A stretch of DNA of 64,000 nt, from the NCBI RefSeq assembly GCF_020911945.1, contig NZ_CP087135.1, forward strand, positions 2,964,001 through 3,028,000, in the 5' to 3' direction. Position numbers and translations under genes: made by a program. The notes below the pieces were generated by a model. The model was not told where the DNA came from. It saw only the letters and a program-made list of their open reading frames with translations, and did not search any database. The stretch is from Flavobacterium galactosidilyticum. GTDB lineage: Bacteria; Bacteroidota; Bacteroidia; Flavobacteriales; Flavobacteriaceae. Below are positions 1 to 10,087 of this stretch, in pieces (position 1 is the stretch's first letter; each line of letters starts with the position of its first letter).

Positions 1-989
1 TTTTTACCTGTAATATTAGCTGGACAAACTGAAGTACAGCGACCACATTCAGTACAAGTGTAAGCATTCAGCAATTGAACCCAGTTTAAATCTTGAACAT
101 CGCTAGCGCCAAACTTACTTGGCATCGCATTCTCATCAACTGGTGCTGCTGCAAATGGATCAGCGTTTGGATCCATCATTAATTTTACTTCTTTAGTAAC
201 TGACTCTAGATTATCAAATTCTCCTAAAGGATTTAAATTCGCAAAGTAGGTATTAGGGAACGCTAATAATATGTGTAAATGCTTAGAGAAATACAAGTAG
301 TTCATAAAAATTAAAATACCTATAATATGCAACCACCAAAACATTTCAGCTAATAACAGCACCGTCTCGTTTGACATTCCATTGAAAATAGGCTCAATAA
401 ATTGACTAATTGGGAAAGAACCCGCTTTAATAAAATGAGAGAAACCTCCCGGTACATTTTGCAAATGCAAATCAGAAGCGTTCATTAATAAAAATAATGT
501 CATTAAAACTACCTCAAAATACAAGATGTAATTACCGTCACTTTTTGGCCATCCTTTTAGATCAGAGCTGATAAATCGCTTTAAATTAATCACATTTCTT
601 CTTGTCCAAAATACGATAACAGCCACTAAAACTAAAAGGGCTAAGATTTCAAAAGAAGCAATAAGAACGTTATAGGTAGTTCCTAGAAAAGCAAAAATAC
701 GATGCGTGCCAAAAAGACCATCGATTATAATTTCTAATAGTTCAATATTTATAATTATAAATCCTAAATAAACTACAATATGCAAAAATCCAGCAACAGG
801 TCTCTTTACCATTTTAGATTGCCCTAGAGCAATCATTGCCATATTAGTCCATCGCTCTTTTGGATTGTCAGAACGATTGACATCAGTACCAAGATTTATA
901 TTTCTAACTATTTTTTTAATGTTAGTATAAAAAAAACCAAAACCAATCACTAAAAGGATGGCAAATAAAATATTATCTAGGTAACTCAT
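1..989 (-). CDS. Membrane-bound (Fe-S)-binding oxidoreductase, C-terminus cut off by the window edge
   Basis: The reading frame opens at an ATG at 987-989 and runs off the left edge, giving about 329 visible residues. The N-terminal half has several hydrophobic helices with spaced His residues (for example HIVVYLG and WWLHIIG), as in NarI/HdrE-like cytochrome membrane domains. The last visible residues are CTECGRCTSVCPANITGK, a classic 4Fe-4S ligand run. This layout matches the fused membrane plus HdrD/GlpC-like Fe-S proteins of Bacteroidota, which pass electrons to or from the quinone pool; the physiological donor is unknown. The second 4Fe-4S motif and the CCG domains would lie outside the window. 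The mlaD-like gene ends only 5 bases before its start, so the two are probably co-transcribed. Confidence 0.8.
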   Translation of the reverse strand, partial: MSYLDNILFAILLVIGFGFFYTNIKKIVRNINLGTDVNRSDNPKERWTNMAMIALGQSKMVKRPVAGFLHIVVYLGFIIINIELLEIIIDGLFGTHRIFAFLGTTYNVLIASFEILALLVLVAVIVFWTRRNVINLKRFISSDLKGWPKSDGNYILYFEVVLMTLFLLMNASDLHLQNVPGGFSHFIKAGSFPISQFIEPIFNGMSNETVLLLAEMFWWLHIIGILIFMNYLYFSKHLHILLAFPNTYFANLNPLGEFDNLESVTKEVKLMMDPNADPFAAAPVDENAMPSKFGASDVQDLNWVQLLNAYTCTECGRCTSVCPANITGK

Positions 990-994
990 AAGTG

Positions 995-1960
995 CTAATT
1001 TATTACATTAGTTACAGAATCCTTTTCAGGACCCACATAAGGTTTGTTTTTCTTTCCAAATACAGAAATATTGACATATCGAGTTGGATACAATCTAATA
1101 TCTTGTAATAATAATTCTAATTCTTTTGTTGAAGATTTTATGTTTTGATAAAAAGCTTCATCGTTTAGCAATTTACCCATAGAACCTTTACCTGATTCTA
1201 ATCCTGTCATGATACCATCTACTTTCGCTAAAGTTGCATTCAAATTATTTACAGATTTGCCTAAATCAGCTTTATTTAAAGAAGTAGAAATCTCAGAAAA
1301 ATCACTACTAATTTTACTAAAATTAGTAACAACACCGTTTATTTGAGTTCTATTTTGGTCTAATAAACTGTTCACACTTTTAGAAGCGATATGAAACTGC
1401 TCAATAGTCTTACTAAGTTCAGCTAAAGTAATTTTCAAATCTTGCTGTCCTTTTTCGTCCAGAACATTGTTAACTCCAGTAATTAATTTATCAGTAGTAC
1501 CCAACAACTTTTCTAGTTTTTCCTGAAGAGGTGCTAATTGATCTCCTACTTTATCAGTAAGACCTAGCTTTACACCAGCTTGTAATTTTTGGCCATCAAC
1601 CGCTAAGGTTTTGTCTTCAAAATTAGGAACAATTGCGATTTGCTTTCCACCAATAAAACCAGGCTCATATAGAGAAGCTATACTAGATTTAGAAATAGGA
1701 AAATCAGTTTTTATTTGTAATTCTACAGTTAAGGTTCCTGTATTTTCATTGATTGTTATAGCGCTAACTTTACCTATAATAAGTCCATTTAATGTAACCG
1801 GCGCTGAAGTAGCTAAACCTTCCACACTTTTATACTCAACATAAAATGTTTTATAATTAGTAAAAAGGTCTCTGCCTTTTAAAAAGCTATAGCCCCAAAT
1901 AAATAATAAAATAGATGCTATTACTAAAATAGCTGTTTTAATTTCTCGTGTTATTTTCAA
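995..1960 (-). CDS. MlaD/MCE family lipid-transport protein
   Basis: This 321-residue protein has one N-terminal transmembrane helix (about residues 9-25) followed by an MCE domain (about 37-115, with the typical VTLNGLIIGKV stretch). A long, largely helical C-terminal part (about 130-290) is rich in Asn, Ser and Leu. MCE proteins form periplasmic rings that move phospholipids between inner and outer membranes, usually with an MlaE/MlaF ABC transporter; no such transporter gene is in the window. It lies between an amidase gene and the Fe-S protein gene on the same strand, with a 50-base gap on the amidase side and 5 bases on the other. Family assignment is firm; the lipid substrate is unknown. 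Confidence 0.85.
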   Translation of the reverse strand: MKITREIKTAILVIASILLFIWGYSFLKGRDLFTNYKTFYVEYKSVEGLATSAPVTLNGLIIGKVSAITINENTGTLTVELQIKTDFPISKSSIASLYEPGFIGGKQIAIVPNFEDKTLAVDGQKLQAGVKLGLTDKVGDQLAPLQEKLEKLLGTTDKLITGVNNVLDEKGQQDLKITLAELSKTIEQFHIASKSVNSLLDQNRTQINGVVTNFSKISSDFSEISTSLNKADLGKSVNNLNATLAKVDGIMTGLESGKGSMGKLLNDEAFYQNIKSSTKELELLLQDIRLYPTRYVNISVFGKKNKPYVGPEKDSVTNVIN

Positions 1961-2010
1961 AATTCAAGTATTTTTGACAAATTTAATATAAAATATTAGA
2001 CTTGTAGTTA

Positions 2011-3168
2011 TTATTTAAGCGCTTCTTCCACGCTCATGTTTTTCCCATCTTTAAATGCAATAATATACGCTGAAGAATAACCTTTGGATTTAACTTCTTG
2101 TAAATCTTTTTTTGCTTGATTATAATCAGCAGTATCTCCATATGCATATTTGTAAAATTTGCCGTTATTTGTTCTTACCGATACGTTTTTCAACCCTTTA
2201 AAATTAGATGGAACTAATTTAATGTTTTGATTTCCAGCAGCAAATTGGATTTTAAAAACAATATCTGCGTTTTTTGATTTTACATCTCGATTTTCAGGAG
2301 TTTGTTTTTCATTACCTCGTTTTGATTTGGAATCATTCGCATTGTCTTTTGCTCCGCTATTAACTGTTTTATTTGAGTTGCCTTTCCCATACCCATTGCC
2401 AAAATTTTCCTTTTTATATGAAATTATAGCTGATGCAATGGCTTGTGCCATATTTTCTTGTCCAATATCAGAGTTCAAATATTTTCCCTCTTTGTTATTA
2501 GATAAAAAACCCAGTTCTATCAATACACTTGGCATGTAGGCTGCATCTAAAACCCAAAGCGGCGTTTGCTTTATCCCTCTTGATTTTCGGTTTAATTTAT
2601 GTTTAAAATTATTTTCAATTTTTGAAGCTAATTGAATGCTTCTATCTAGATAATCTTCTTGTAGAATTTTAAGACCAATTAAAGTTTCAGGATTCTTTGG
2701 ATCAAAACCTTTATACGTTTGCTTGTAGTTCTTCTCTAATAAAATAACTGAATTCTCTTGTTTTGCGATCTCTAAATTACCTTTGCTTCTGGTTAAACCC
2801 ATTACAAAAGTCTCTGTACCAAAAGGAACGGGGTTACTAACAGAATTGCAATGTATAGAAACAAATAAATTAGCATCCATATGATTTGCTTTTTTAGGCC
2901 TATCCACTAATTCAATAAAAACATCTGTTTTTCTGGTATGAATAACTTGAATGTCATTCTCTTTATTTAGGATTTTCTCTAATTTTAAAGCAGTCTTAAG
3001 TGCAATTTCTTTTTCGACAAAACCATTATAGGAGTTTCCTGGATCTTTACCTCCGTGCCCCGCATCTAAAATAACAATAAATTTACTATTGGACTGAGGA
3101 AAAACAGTAATGGAAAACAATAAAAATAGAATTACAATTATGGGTTTAATCGTTTTAATAAGCTTCAA
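2011..3168 (-). CDS. N-acetylmuramoyl-L-alanine amidase (Amidase_3 family), paralogue 1
   Basis: The 385-residue protein has a signal peptide ending near FPQS (residue 25) and an Amidase_3 domain of about 200 residues. Zinc and catalytic residues are visible: His38 in DAGHGGKDPG, Glu53 in VEKEIAL, His106 in SIHCNS and Glu218 in LIELGFLSN. A Lys/Asn-rich linker (about 255-300) leads to a C-terminal domain (about 306-385) that looks SPOR-like. Such enzymes cleave the stem peptide from MurNAc in the periplasm during cell separation. The neighbouring gene at 3224-4390 encodes a close relative with the same architecture, so this is a tandem duplication. Both lie in one run with the MCE gene. Confidence 0.9.
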   Translation of the reverse strand: MKLIKTIKPIIVILFLLFSITVFPQSNSKFIVILDAGHGGKDPGNSYNGFVEKEIALKTALKLEKILNKENDIQVIHTRKTDVFIELVDRPKKANHMDANLFVSIHCNSVSNPVPFGTETFVMGLTRSKGNLEIAKQENSVILLEKNYKQTYKGFDPKNPETLIGLKILQEDYLDRSIQLASKIENNFKHKLNRKSRGIKQTPLWVLDAAYMPSVLIELGFLSNNKEGKYLNSDIGQENMAQAIASAIISYKKENFGNGYGKGNSNKTVNSGAKDNANDSKSKRGNEKQTPENRDVKSKNADIVFKIQFAAGNQNIKLVPSNFKGLKNVSVRTNNGKFYKYAYGDTADYNQAKKDLQEVKSKGYSSAYIIAFKDGKNMSVEEALK

Positions 3169-3223
3169 AGTATTCTTGTTTTTTTTTAAAAAAATTTAAT
3201 ATAAGGAACGTTTTTGATTGCGT

Positions 3224-4390
3224 TTATCTAAGAGCGTCTTGTACGCTAATTTTCTCTCCGTTTTTGAATGCAATTAAAAATGCTGTATCATATCCTTTTG
3301 ATTTTGCTTCCTGCAATTGTTGCTTTGCTTCGTTATAATCAGCTGTTTCACCGTACATGTATTTGTAAACACTATTTTCAAAAGCCATCGAAATATTATT
3401 CAGTCCTTTAAAGTTTCTAGGAATAAGCTCTACTTTTTTAATACTTGCAGAAAGTTGAACTTTAAAGATTGGTTTAGAACTATCAACCATTTTCTTAGGT
3501 TGAATAGAATCTTCATTACGCGATACCGTTTTTGCTTTTACTGGTGTTACAGTATCCTTAATTGGTTTCTCATTAATTTTTTGAGATGGTAATTCACCTG
3601 TTACTTCAAATTCTCCATTACCGTAATATTCTTTTTTATAACTGATAATAGCATCAGCAATAGCTTTAGCAATTTCGTTTTGACCTTCTTCAGAATTTAA
3701 TATATTACCTTCTATTCTATTTGAAATAAATCCCATTTCAATCAACACTCTTGGCATATACGCTTTATGAAGTACCATAAAAGGCGCTTGTTTTACTCCG
3801 CCACCTCTAATTTTCTTTCCTAAATCAGCAAAAGAATCTTCTATTTTACTAGCTAGCGAAATACTATTATCTAAGTATTCTTCCTGCATCAAAGTCATTC
3901 CAATCATTGTTTCAGGAGAGTTTGGATCAAAACCTTCATATTTTTGTTTGTAATCTTTTTCTAAAGTGATTACAGAGTTTTCCTTTTTTGCAGCTTCAAG
4001 ATTTGACGCTACTTTACTCAATCCCATTACATACGTTTCAGTACCGTCGGCAGCCGTATTTCTATTAGCGTTACAATGGATTGAAACAAAAATATTAGCG
4101 TTAACTCTATTAGCAATATTAGCTCTTTCAATCAAATCTATAAAAACGTCTGTTTTTCTTGTGTAATTTACCTTCATTTGTGGAGTAGATTCTAGTATTT
4201 TACCCACTTTTAAAACAACAGCTAAAGCAATATTCTTTTCGATCCGACCTTCATAAACGGCACCAAAATCGTGAGCTCCGTGTCCCGCATCTAAAGTTAC
4301 CCTGAAATCATTAGATTGACTAAAACCTGTAGCCGAAATGATCATTAAAATAAAAGATACTATTATTTTAATTCTATATTTTTTGTGCAT
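3224..4390 (-). CDS. N-acetylmuramoyl-L-alanine amidase (Amidase_3 family), paralogue 2
   Basis: The 388-residue protein has a signal peptide (cleavage near TGFSQS) and the same Amidase_3 plus SPOR-like architecture as its downstream neighbour. Visible key residues are His38 (DAGHGAHDFG), Glu51 (EKNIAL), His105 (SIHCNA) and Glu218 (LIEMGFIS). The linker before the C-terminal domain is long and charged (about 255-310). The gene is first in the minus-strand run amidase 2, amidase 1, MCE protein, Fe-S protein, and is divergent from the lptD-like gene with only about 80 bases between them. That region must hold promoters for both directions. Retention of all catalytic residues in both copies argues that both are active. 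Confidence 0.9.
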   Translation of the reverse strand: MHKKYRIKIIVSFILMIISATGFSQSNDFRVTLDAGHGAHDFGAVYEGRIEKNIALAVVLKVGKILESTPQMKVNYTRKTDVFIDLIERANIANRVNANIFVSIHCNANRNTAADGTETYVMGLSKVASNLEAAKKENSVITLEKDYKQKYEGFDPNSPETMIGMTLMQEEYLDNSISLASKIEDSFADLGKKIRGGGVKQAPFMVLHKAYMPRVLIEMGFISNRIEGNILNSEEGQNEIAKAIADAIISYKKEYYGNGEFEVTGELPSQKINEKPIKDTVTPVKAKTVSRNEDSIQPKKMVDSSKPIFKVQLSASIKKVELIPRNFKGLNNISMAFENSVYKYMYGETADYNEAKQQLQEAKSKGYDTAFLIAFKNGEKISVQDALR

Positions 4391-4473
4391 AAAGCTATAA
4401 GTTAATTTAATTAAAAGACTACTGCCATAAAATTATTTATTTGCCTATTTTTGGCAATTAATAATATGTAATT

Positions 4474-7221
4474 TTGAGCTGTCAAAAAACAAGCCATCAT
4501 TTTACAAAAATAGCATTTAAACCTTTGTATACAAACTTATTTAATATCGTTTTAATATCCGTTTTCCTATCTTTAGGTTCAAGTAAATTATATTCGCAGG
4601 ATATAACTAAAAAAAATACAAGCTTACCTGTTAATAAACAAATAGATAGCTCCAAAAAAACCTCAAACCAAATTAAAACTCCCATTTTAGCTGTTACAAA
4701 ACAAAATGACAGTATAAAAAAAGATAGTGTACAACCCAAAAAACCATTTCTAGACGGCAAAGTAAAATACAAAGCAAATAAATACGCTAAAATTGACCAA
4801 AAGAAAAAACTCATCACTTTATATGATAAGGCAGAACTCTATTACCAAGATATAGAGTTAAAATCAGGTGTTATTGTAATGGACTACGAAAAGAACGAAG
4901 TTTATGCAGGAAGAATCAAAGATTCTACTGGAAAATTCACACAATATCCAAATTTCAAACAAGGCGAAAATGTCGTCGAACCAGACTCTATACGTTTCAA
5001 TTTCAAAACAAAAAAAGCATTAATTTATAATTCAAGATCTGAACAGGGAGAATTTAGAATTAAGGCAGCTGTTACTAAAAAAGAGAATGACTCTGTTTAC
5101 TTTTTAAAACGCGCTATTTTCACGACTTCTAAAGATGTTGATAATCCAGAATATTATTTTCAAACTAGTAAAGTGAAGCTTATTCCTGGTAAAAAGGTTG
5201 TAACCGGATTAACTAACATGGTTATTGCTAATGTTCCTACTCCTATAGCATTGCCTTTTGCTTTTTTTCCAATGAGTAAAGAAACGAGTATATCTGGACT
5301 TATTTTACCTAGTTATAATGACTCCAATCAGCGTGGTTTTTCACTTCAAAATTTAGGATACTATTTCGCACTAAATGATCATTATGATTTAACGGTTTTA
5401 GGTGATTATTACACTAATGGTAGTTACGGAATGCGTTTTGAGTCGAGTTATGCGAAAAGATATAGTTTTAGAGGAAATGTAAACGTTCGTTTTGAAAACT
5501 TAATTTCCAGTGAAAGAGGATATCCGGACTACTCAAAGCAAAATATTTATAATATTCAATGGTCTCATTCTAGAGATACTAAAGCAAGTCCAAACTCAAG
5601 CTTTTCGGCTTCTGTCAATTTAGGAAGCAGCAAGTATTTCCAGCAATCTATTAATCAAAACAATATTGGTTCTAACCTGAATAATACTTTAAGTTCGTCT
5701 ATTTCGTATTCTAAAACATTCAATTCCGTTCCTCAAGTTCGATTGTCTCTGACGGCAACACATTCGCAAAATACACAAACGCAAGAAATAAATATGACTT
5801 TACCAACGTTGCAATTAAGTGTAGATAGAATTTATCCATTTGTTGGTAAGGATGGTCTAAAAAAAGGGTTTTTCAAGAATATCAATTTACAGTATAATTT
5901 AAACGGTCGTAATAGTTTTGTTACTAATGATTCTTTGTTCTTCAAACCACAAATGTTTAGAGATGCTAAAATAGGAGTTCAACACAGTATTCCTTTAAGT
6001 ACTAATTTTAAATTATTCAAATATTTTAGTGCTTCAACCTCTATGAATTATGAGGAAATATGGTATGCTAAAACAATTGAAAGAGGTTATGATGTTGATC
6101 AAAGTAAAGTTGTAGATAAAGTAGTCAATGGTTTTGCTGCATTTAGAACCTATTCCTTCTCTTCAAGTTTAGGAACTACTGTTTACGGAACTTTTAATTT
6201 TGGCGCCGACAAAAAAATAAAATCGATACGACACGTCATGAGACCTTCTGTATCGTATGGATATACTCCGAGTTTTGAAAAATACTATGATACCTATGCT
6301 TCAGATGCAACTGGAACTATGGACAAAAGATATACTCGATTTGAAAATGGAATTTTTGGTGCTCCAGGACTAAACAATTCTAATAATTTAGGTTTTGACT
6401 TAAGCAATACTTTTGAAGCTAAAGTAACGGACAGAGACAGTACTAAAACGGAACCGAAAAAGATTATGTTACTTAACAACTTAAATCTTTCTACAAGTTA
6501 TAATCTTGATGCTGATGGTGTAAATTCACTTGCTTTTTCTCCGGTTAGACTAAGTGGTGGAACCCAAATATTCAATAATAAAATGAATGTCAACTTTGGG
6601 GCAACACTAGATCCTTACGCTATTGATAATTCTGGAAGACGTATTAATAAATTTAATATTGATAATGGCGGAAGTCTTTTTAGAATGACTAGTTCTAATA
6701 TGACCATCAACTACTCTGTTGCGAGTAAAGGAAAAGATGATAAAAAGAAGGATAAAAACCTTCAAAGTCAGCGAAATGGCGGTCGTGAAGATGATTTATT
6801 TGGTACAAATACTGATTTAGGTGATGCTAGAAGAAGTCAATTTGAAGATGAAGACGACGACGGTGTAGATAAGATTTCAGAATTCTTTAATTCTAAATTA
6901 CCTTGGGATATGACATTTGCTTATTCCCTAACTTATGGAAATAACAACCGTGAAAATAAAATTATAGGAAACTCAATTATGATTTCTGCCAATGCCGATA
7001 TTACTCCAAAATGGAAAGCAGGTGTTTCTACAGGTTATGATTTTGTTCAACAAGGGGTTACTTTCACGCAACTTCGTTTTGAGAGAGATTTGTTGAGCTG
7101 GAGAATGGATTTTAACTGGGCTCCTTTTGGAAATAATGCAAACTGGGGTTTCTTTATCGGAATAAAATCTGGCATCCTTAGCGACATTAAATGGGACAAA
7201 CGAAGCGTAATTAACAGATAG
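4474..7221 (+). CDS. LptD-like outer-membrane LPS assembly protein
   Basis: A 915-residue protein with a hydrophobic leader ending near LYSQD (about residue 42), an OstA/LptD-like N-terminal region (about 95-200) and a long beta-barrel-like region rich in alternating Tyr, Phe, Asn and Ser to the C-terminus (KWDKRSVINR). A charged Asp/Glu/Lys-rich insert sits at about 745-800. Family members insert lipopolysaccharide into the outer leaflet of the outer membrane. The start is uncertain: no ATG is available, and TTG at 4474 follows an in-frame stop at 4462. That TTG also overlaps a TAATTTTG match to the Bacteroidota -7 box (4469-4476), so translation may begin further in, for example at the TTG of PLYTN. 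Divergent to the amidase genes, fitting an envelope block. Confidence 0.85.
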   Translation: MSCQKTSHHFTKIAFKPLYTNLFNIVLISVFLSLGSSKLYSQDITKKNTSLPVNKQIDSSKKTSNQIKTPILAVTKQNDSIKKDSVQPKKPFLDGKVKYKANKYAKIDQKKKLITLYDKAELYYQDIELKSGVIVMDYEKNEVYAGRIKDSTGKFTQYPNFKQGENVVEPDSIRFNFKTKKALIYNSRSEQGEFRIKAAVTKKENDSVYFLKRAIFTTSKDVDNPEYYFQTSKVKLIPGKKVVTGLTNMVIANVPTPIALPFAFFPMSKETSISGLILPSYNDSNQRGFSLQNLGYYFALNDHYDLTVLGDYYTNGSYGMRFESSYAKRYSFRGNVNVRFENLISSERGYPDYSKQNIYNIQWSHSRDTKASPNSSFSASVNLGSSKYFQQSINQNNIGSNLNNTLSSSISYSKTFNSVPQVRLSLTATHSQNTQTQEINMTLPTLQLSVDRIYPFVGKDGLKKGFFKNINLQYNLNGRNSFVTNDSLFFKPQMFRDAKIGVQHSIPLSTNFKLFKYFSASTSMNYEEIWYAKTIERGYDVDQSKVVDKVVNGFAAFRTYSFSSSLGTTVYGTFNFGADKKIKSIRHVMRPSVSYGYTPSFEKYYDTYASDATGTMDKRYTRFENGIFGAPGLNNSNNLGFDLSNTFEAKVTDRDSTKTEPKKIMLLNNLNLSTSYNLDADGVNSLAFSPVRLSGGTQIFNNKMNVNFGATLDPYAIDNSGRRINKFNIDNGGSLFRMTSSNMTINYSVASKGKDDKKKDKNLQSQRNGGREDDLFGTNTDLGDARRSQFEDEDDDGVDKISEFFNSKLPWDMTFAYSLTYGNNNRENKIIGNSIMISANADITPKWKAGVSTGYDFVQQGVTFTQLRFERDLLSWRMDFNWAPFGNNANWGFFIGIKSGILSDIKWDKRSVINR

Positions 7222-7283
7222 ATCAAAGCAAATTTATAAGGATTTAGAATTTAATTTTTGAAATTATAAAACACAACTATATT

Positions 7284-7664
7284 ATGAAAAAGATAATTTT
7301 TACCGAAAACGCTCCAGCGCCAATAGGACCATACAACCAAGCTGTGCTTACTGGCAACACACTTTATACTTCTGGACAAATAGCTATAGATCCTGCAACA
7401 GGCGAGTTAGTAACCGACAACATTGAAGTGGAGACAAAACAGGTTATGAATAATATGAAAGCGGTATTAGCAGCTGCAGGAATGACATTTGAAAACGTTG
7501 TAAAGACGTCAATATTTATTATGGATATGAATGACTTTGGAAAAATAAACACGGTTTATGGCTCTTATTTTAACGAAAAAACCGCTCCAGCACGTGAAAC
7601 GGTTCAAGTGGCTTGTTTGCCAAAAAATGTAAATGTAGAAATCTCTATGATTGCAATGCTATAG
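7284..7664 (+). CDS. ridA: RidA family enamine/imine deaminase
   Basis: The 126-residue protein is the usual length of the RidA/YjgF/UK114 family, starting MKKIIFTENAPAPIGPYNQA. The substrate-binding Arg is visible at residue 104 in the run TAPARETVQVACLP. RidA hydrolyses reactive 2-aminoacrylate-type enamines released by PLP enzymes such as threonine dehydratase, protecting other PLP enzymes. It follows the lptD-like gene on the same strand after 62 bases. Its last 20 bases overlap the 3' end of mgsA on the opposite strand. Family call is firm; RidA subgroup members with other roles exist, but the Arg is kept. Confidence 0.9.
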   Translation: MKKIIFTENAPAPIGPYNQAVLTGNTLYTSGQIAIDPATGELVTDNIEVETKQVMNNMKAVLAAAGMTFENVVKTSIFIMDMNDFGKINTVYGSYFNEKTAPARETVQVACLPKNVNVEISMIAML

Positions 7665-8019
7665 CATTTAGTAATAATTGTGCCGTTGCTTCATTAGTTG
7701 CCAATGGCACATTATGCACATCACAAACACGAATAAGCATATTAATATCAGCTTCGTGTGGGTGACTCGATAATGGATCTTTAAAAAAGAAAACCATTTT
7801 CGTTTTTCCTTCTGCTACTCTACCAGCGATTTGCGCATCACCACCTAATGGTCCTGAAAGCATTCTTCTAACAGTAAAACCAGCTTCTTCCGCTTTACCT
7901 CCGGTCGTGCCAGTGGCGATAATTTTAATATGTTCTTCTAATAGAAGATCTTTGTTTTTAATCAGAAAAGCAATTAAATCCACTTTCTTACCATCATGAG
8001 CAATAACAGCTATTTCCAT
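7645..8019 (-). CDS. mgsA: Methylglyoxal synthase
   Basis: The 124-residue protein converts dihydroxyacetone phosphate to methylglyoxal and phosphate, a bypass of lower glycolysis used when phosphate is short. Family motifs are complete: His8 in IAHDGKK, the phosphate-binding run ATGTTG (35-40), the catalytic Asp61 in SGPLGGDAQIAGR, and the DPLSSHPHEAD run (81-91). It is shorter than the 152-residue E. coli enzyme mainly at both ends. It begins 3 bases after the N-acetylglucosamine kinase gene and so is probably translated from the same message. The 3' ends of mgsA and ridA overlap by 20 bases. Confidence 0.93.
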   Translation of the reverse strand: MEIAVIAHDGKKVDLIAFLIKNKDLLLEEHIKIIATGTTGGKAEEAGFTVRRMLSGPLGGDAQIAGRVAEGKTKMVFFFKDPLSSHPHEADINMLIRVCDVHNVPLATNEATAQLLLNAIALQS

Positions 8020-8022
8020 ATT

Positions 8023-8874
8023 TTATTTATTAGCAATATGATATGCAATTAGTCCGTCAATTGGCCTTCTTAGCACGTTACCTAATTGCAATTCGTACTT
8101 GTCAAAAGTTTCTTGTAATTCCTCTTTTAAATAAAATGCAATCGAGCCTACAAAATGAACAGGTACTTCTTTGCAATTTTCAAATTGCTTGATGTAATTT
8201 TTTACAAAAGATTTCATTCCTTTCAAAATGATTTTTCTACAGAATTCAGTCTCTTTATGTTGAATCAAAAACTTAGCGTAAGTTGCTAAATAAGCATTTG
8301 GATTTGCTTCTTTATACAATTTACTTTTTATAGCATCTGGATCAACATCATATTCTTTTTCAAACTCAACAGCTAATTCTTTAGGCATTTTGTTGAAATA
8401 ATATTTTCGAATTAATTCTTTTCCAAAAACATTACCACTACAATCATCCATTATTATGTATCCTAACGATTGTACTTTCTGATGTAATTCTTTACCGTCA
8501 AAGTAGCTACAGTTTGATCCTGTACCTAATATGCTTACTATTGCTTTTTCACCTTTAGGCGTTGTTGCATATACAGCAGCGTACGTATCTTCTTCAACAG
8601 AAATAATAGCGTTAGAAAAATATTCTTGAAAAATTTGTGACAGTGCAATTTTCATTCGATCTGTTCCACAACCGGCACCATAAAAAAACAAATGAGTAAC
8701 TTCCTTTTTGTTATGCAAAATATCAAAACGATCATTTAATCGCTCAACAATTTCATCGCCGTCCAGTATTTCAGGATTCAAACCTAAAGTTTGCGTTGTA
8801 AACAACACTTTTCCTTCTTCATTTATTGCAATCCAATCGGCTTTAGTAGAACCGCTATCAACTATTAATCTCAT
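8023..8874 (-). CDS. N-acetylglucosamine kinase-like ATPase (BadF/BadG family)
   Basis: About 283 residues from the ATG at 8872-8874, chosen because MRLIVDSGSTKADW starts directly at the first strand of the ASKHA kinase fold. An upstream in-frame ATG at 8907 would add 11 unconserved residues. The phosphate-1 loop DSGSTKADW and the adenosine-side loop SILGTGSNC are clear. Family members phosphorylate N-acetylglucosamine (or glucosamine), feeding peptidoglycan recycling or chitin use. It is followed 3 bases later by mgsA and preceded by a strong terminator after gapA. Substrate is inferred from the family only. Confidence 0.8.
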   Translation of the reverse strand: MRLIVDSGSTKADWIAINEEGKVLFTTQTLGLNPEILDGDEIVERLNDRFDILHNKKEVTHLFFYGAGCGTDRMKIALSQIFQEYFSNAIISVEEDTYAAVYATTPKGEKAIVSILGTGSNCSYFDGKELHQKVQSLGYIIMDDCSGNVFGKELIRKYYFNKMPKELAVEFEKEYDVDPDAIKSKLYKEANPNAYLATYAKFLIQHKETEFCRKIILKGMKSFVKNYIKQFENCKEVPVHFVGSIAFYLKEELQETFDKYELQLGNVLRRPIDGLIAYHIANK

Positions 8875-8960
8875 TTCTTTTGGTTTTTTGGTTTCACTTA
8901 TAGTCACTTATTCAAAAATTAGTTTATTGAAAATACTAATTTAAAAAAGCAACAAAATAT

Positions 8961-8994
8961 AAAATCCCGTTACCTATAAAAATAACGGGATTTT
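8961..8994 (-). terminator. Intrinsic terminator after gapA
   Basis: A 12-base-pair inverted repeat (AAAATCCCGTTA / TAACGGGATTTT) with a 10-base loop lies between the gapA stop codon and the kinase gene. On the minus strand the stem ends in a T-rich tail. It should end the pfkA-gapA transcript, so the kinase-mgsA pair needs its own promoter or read-through. Confidence 0.8.
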
Positions 8995-9008
8995 GTAAAT
9001 ATAGATAA

Positions 9009-10019
<1,011 letters not shown>

Positions 10020-10087
10020 TTAATTTTTTTGTTTATTTTTATTCACTTAACATAAAGTCTAATTTCCTCACAATAAACTTTAACCAC

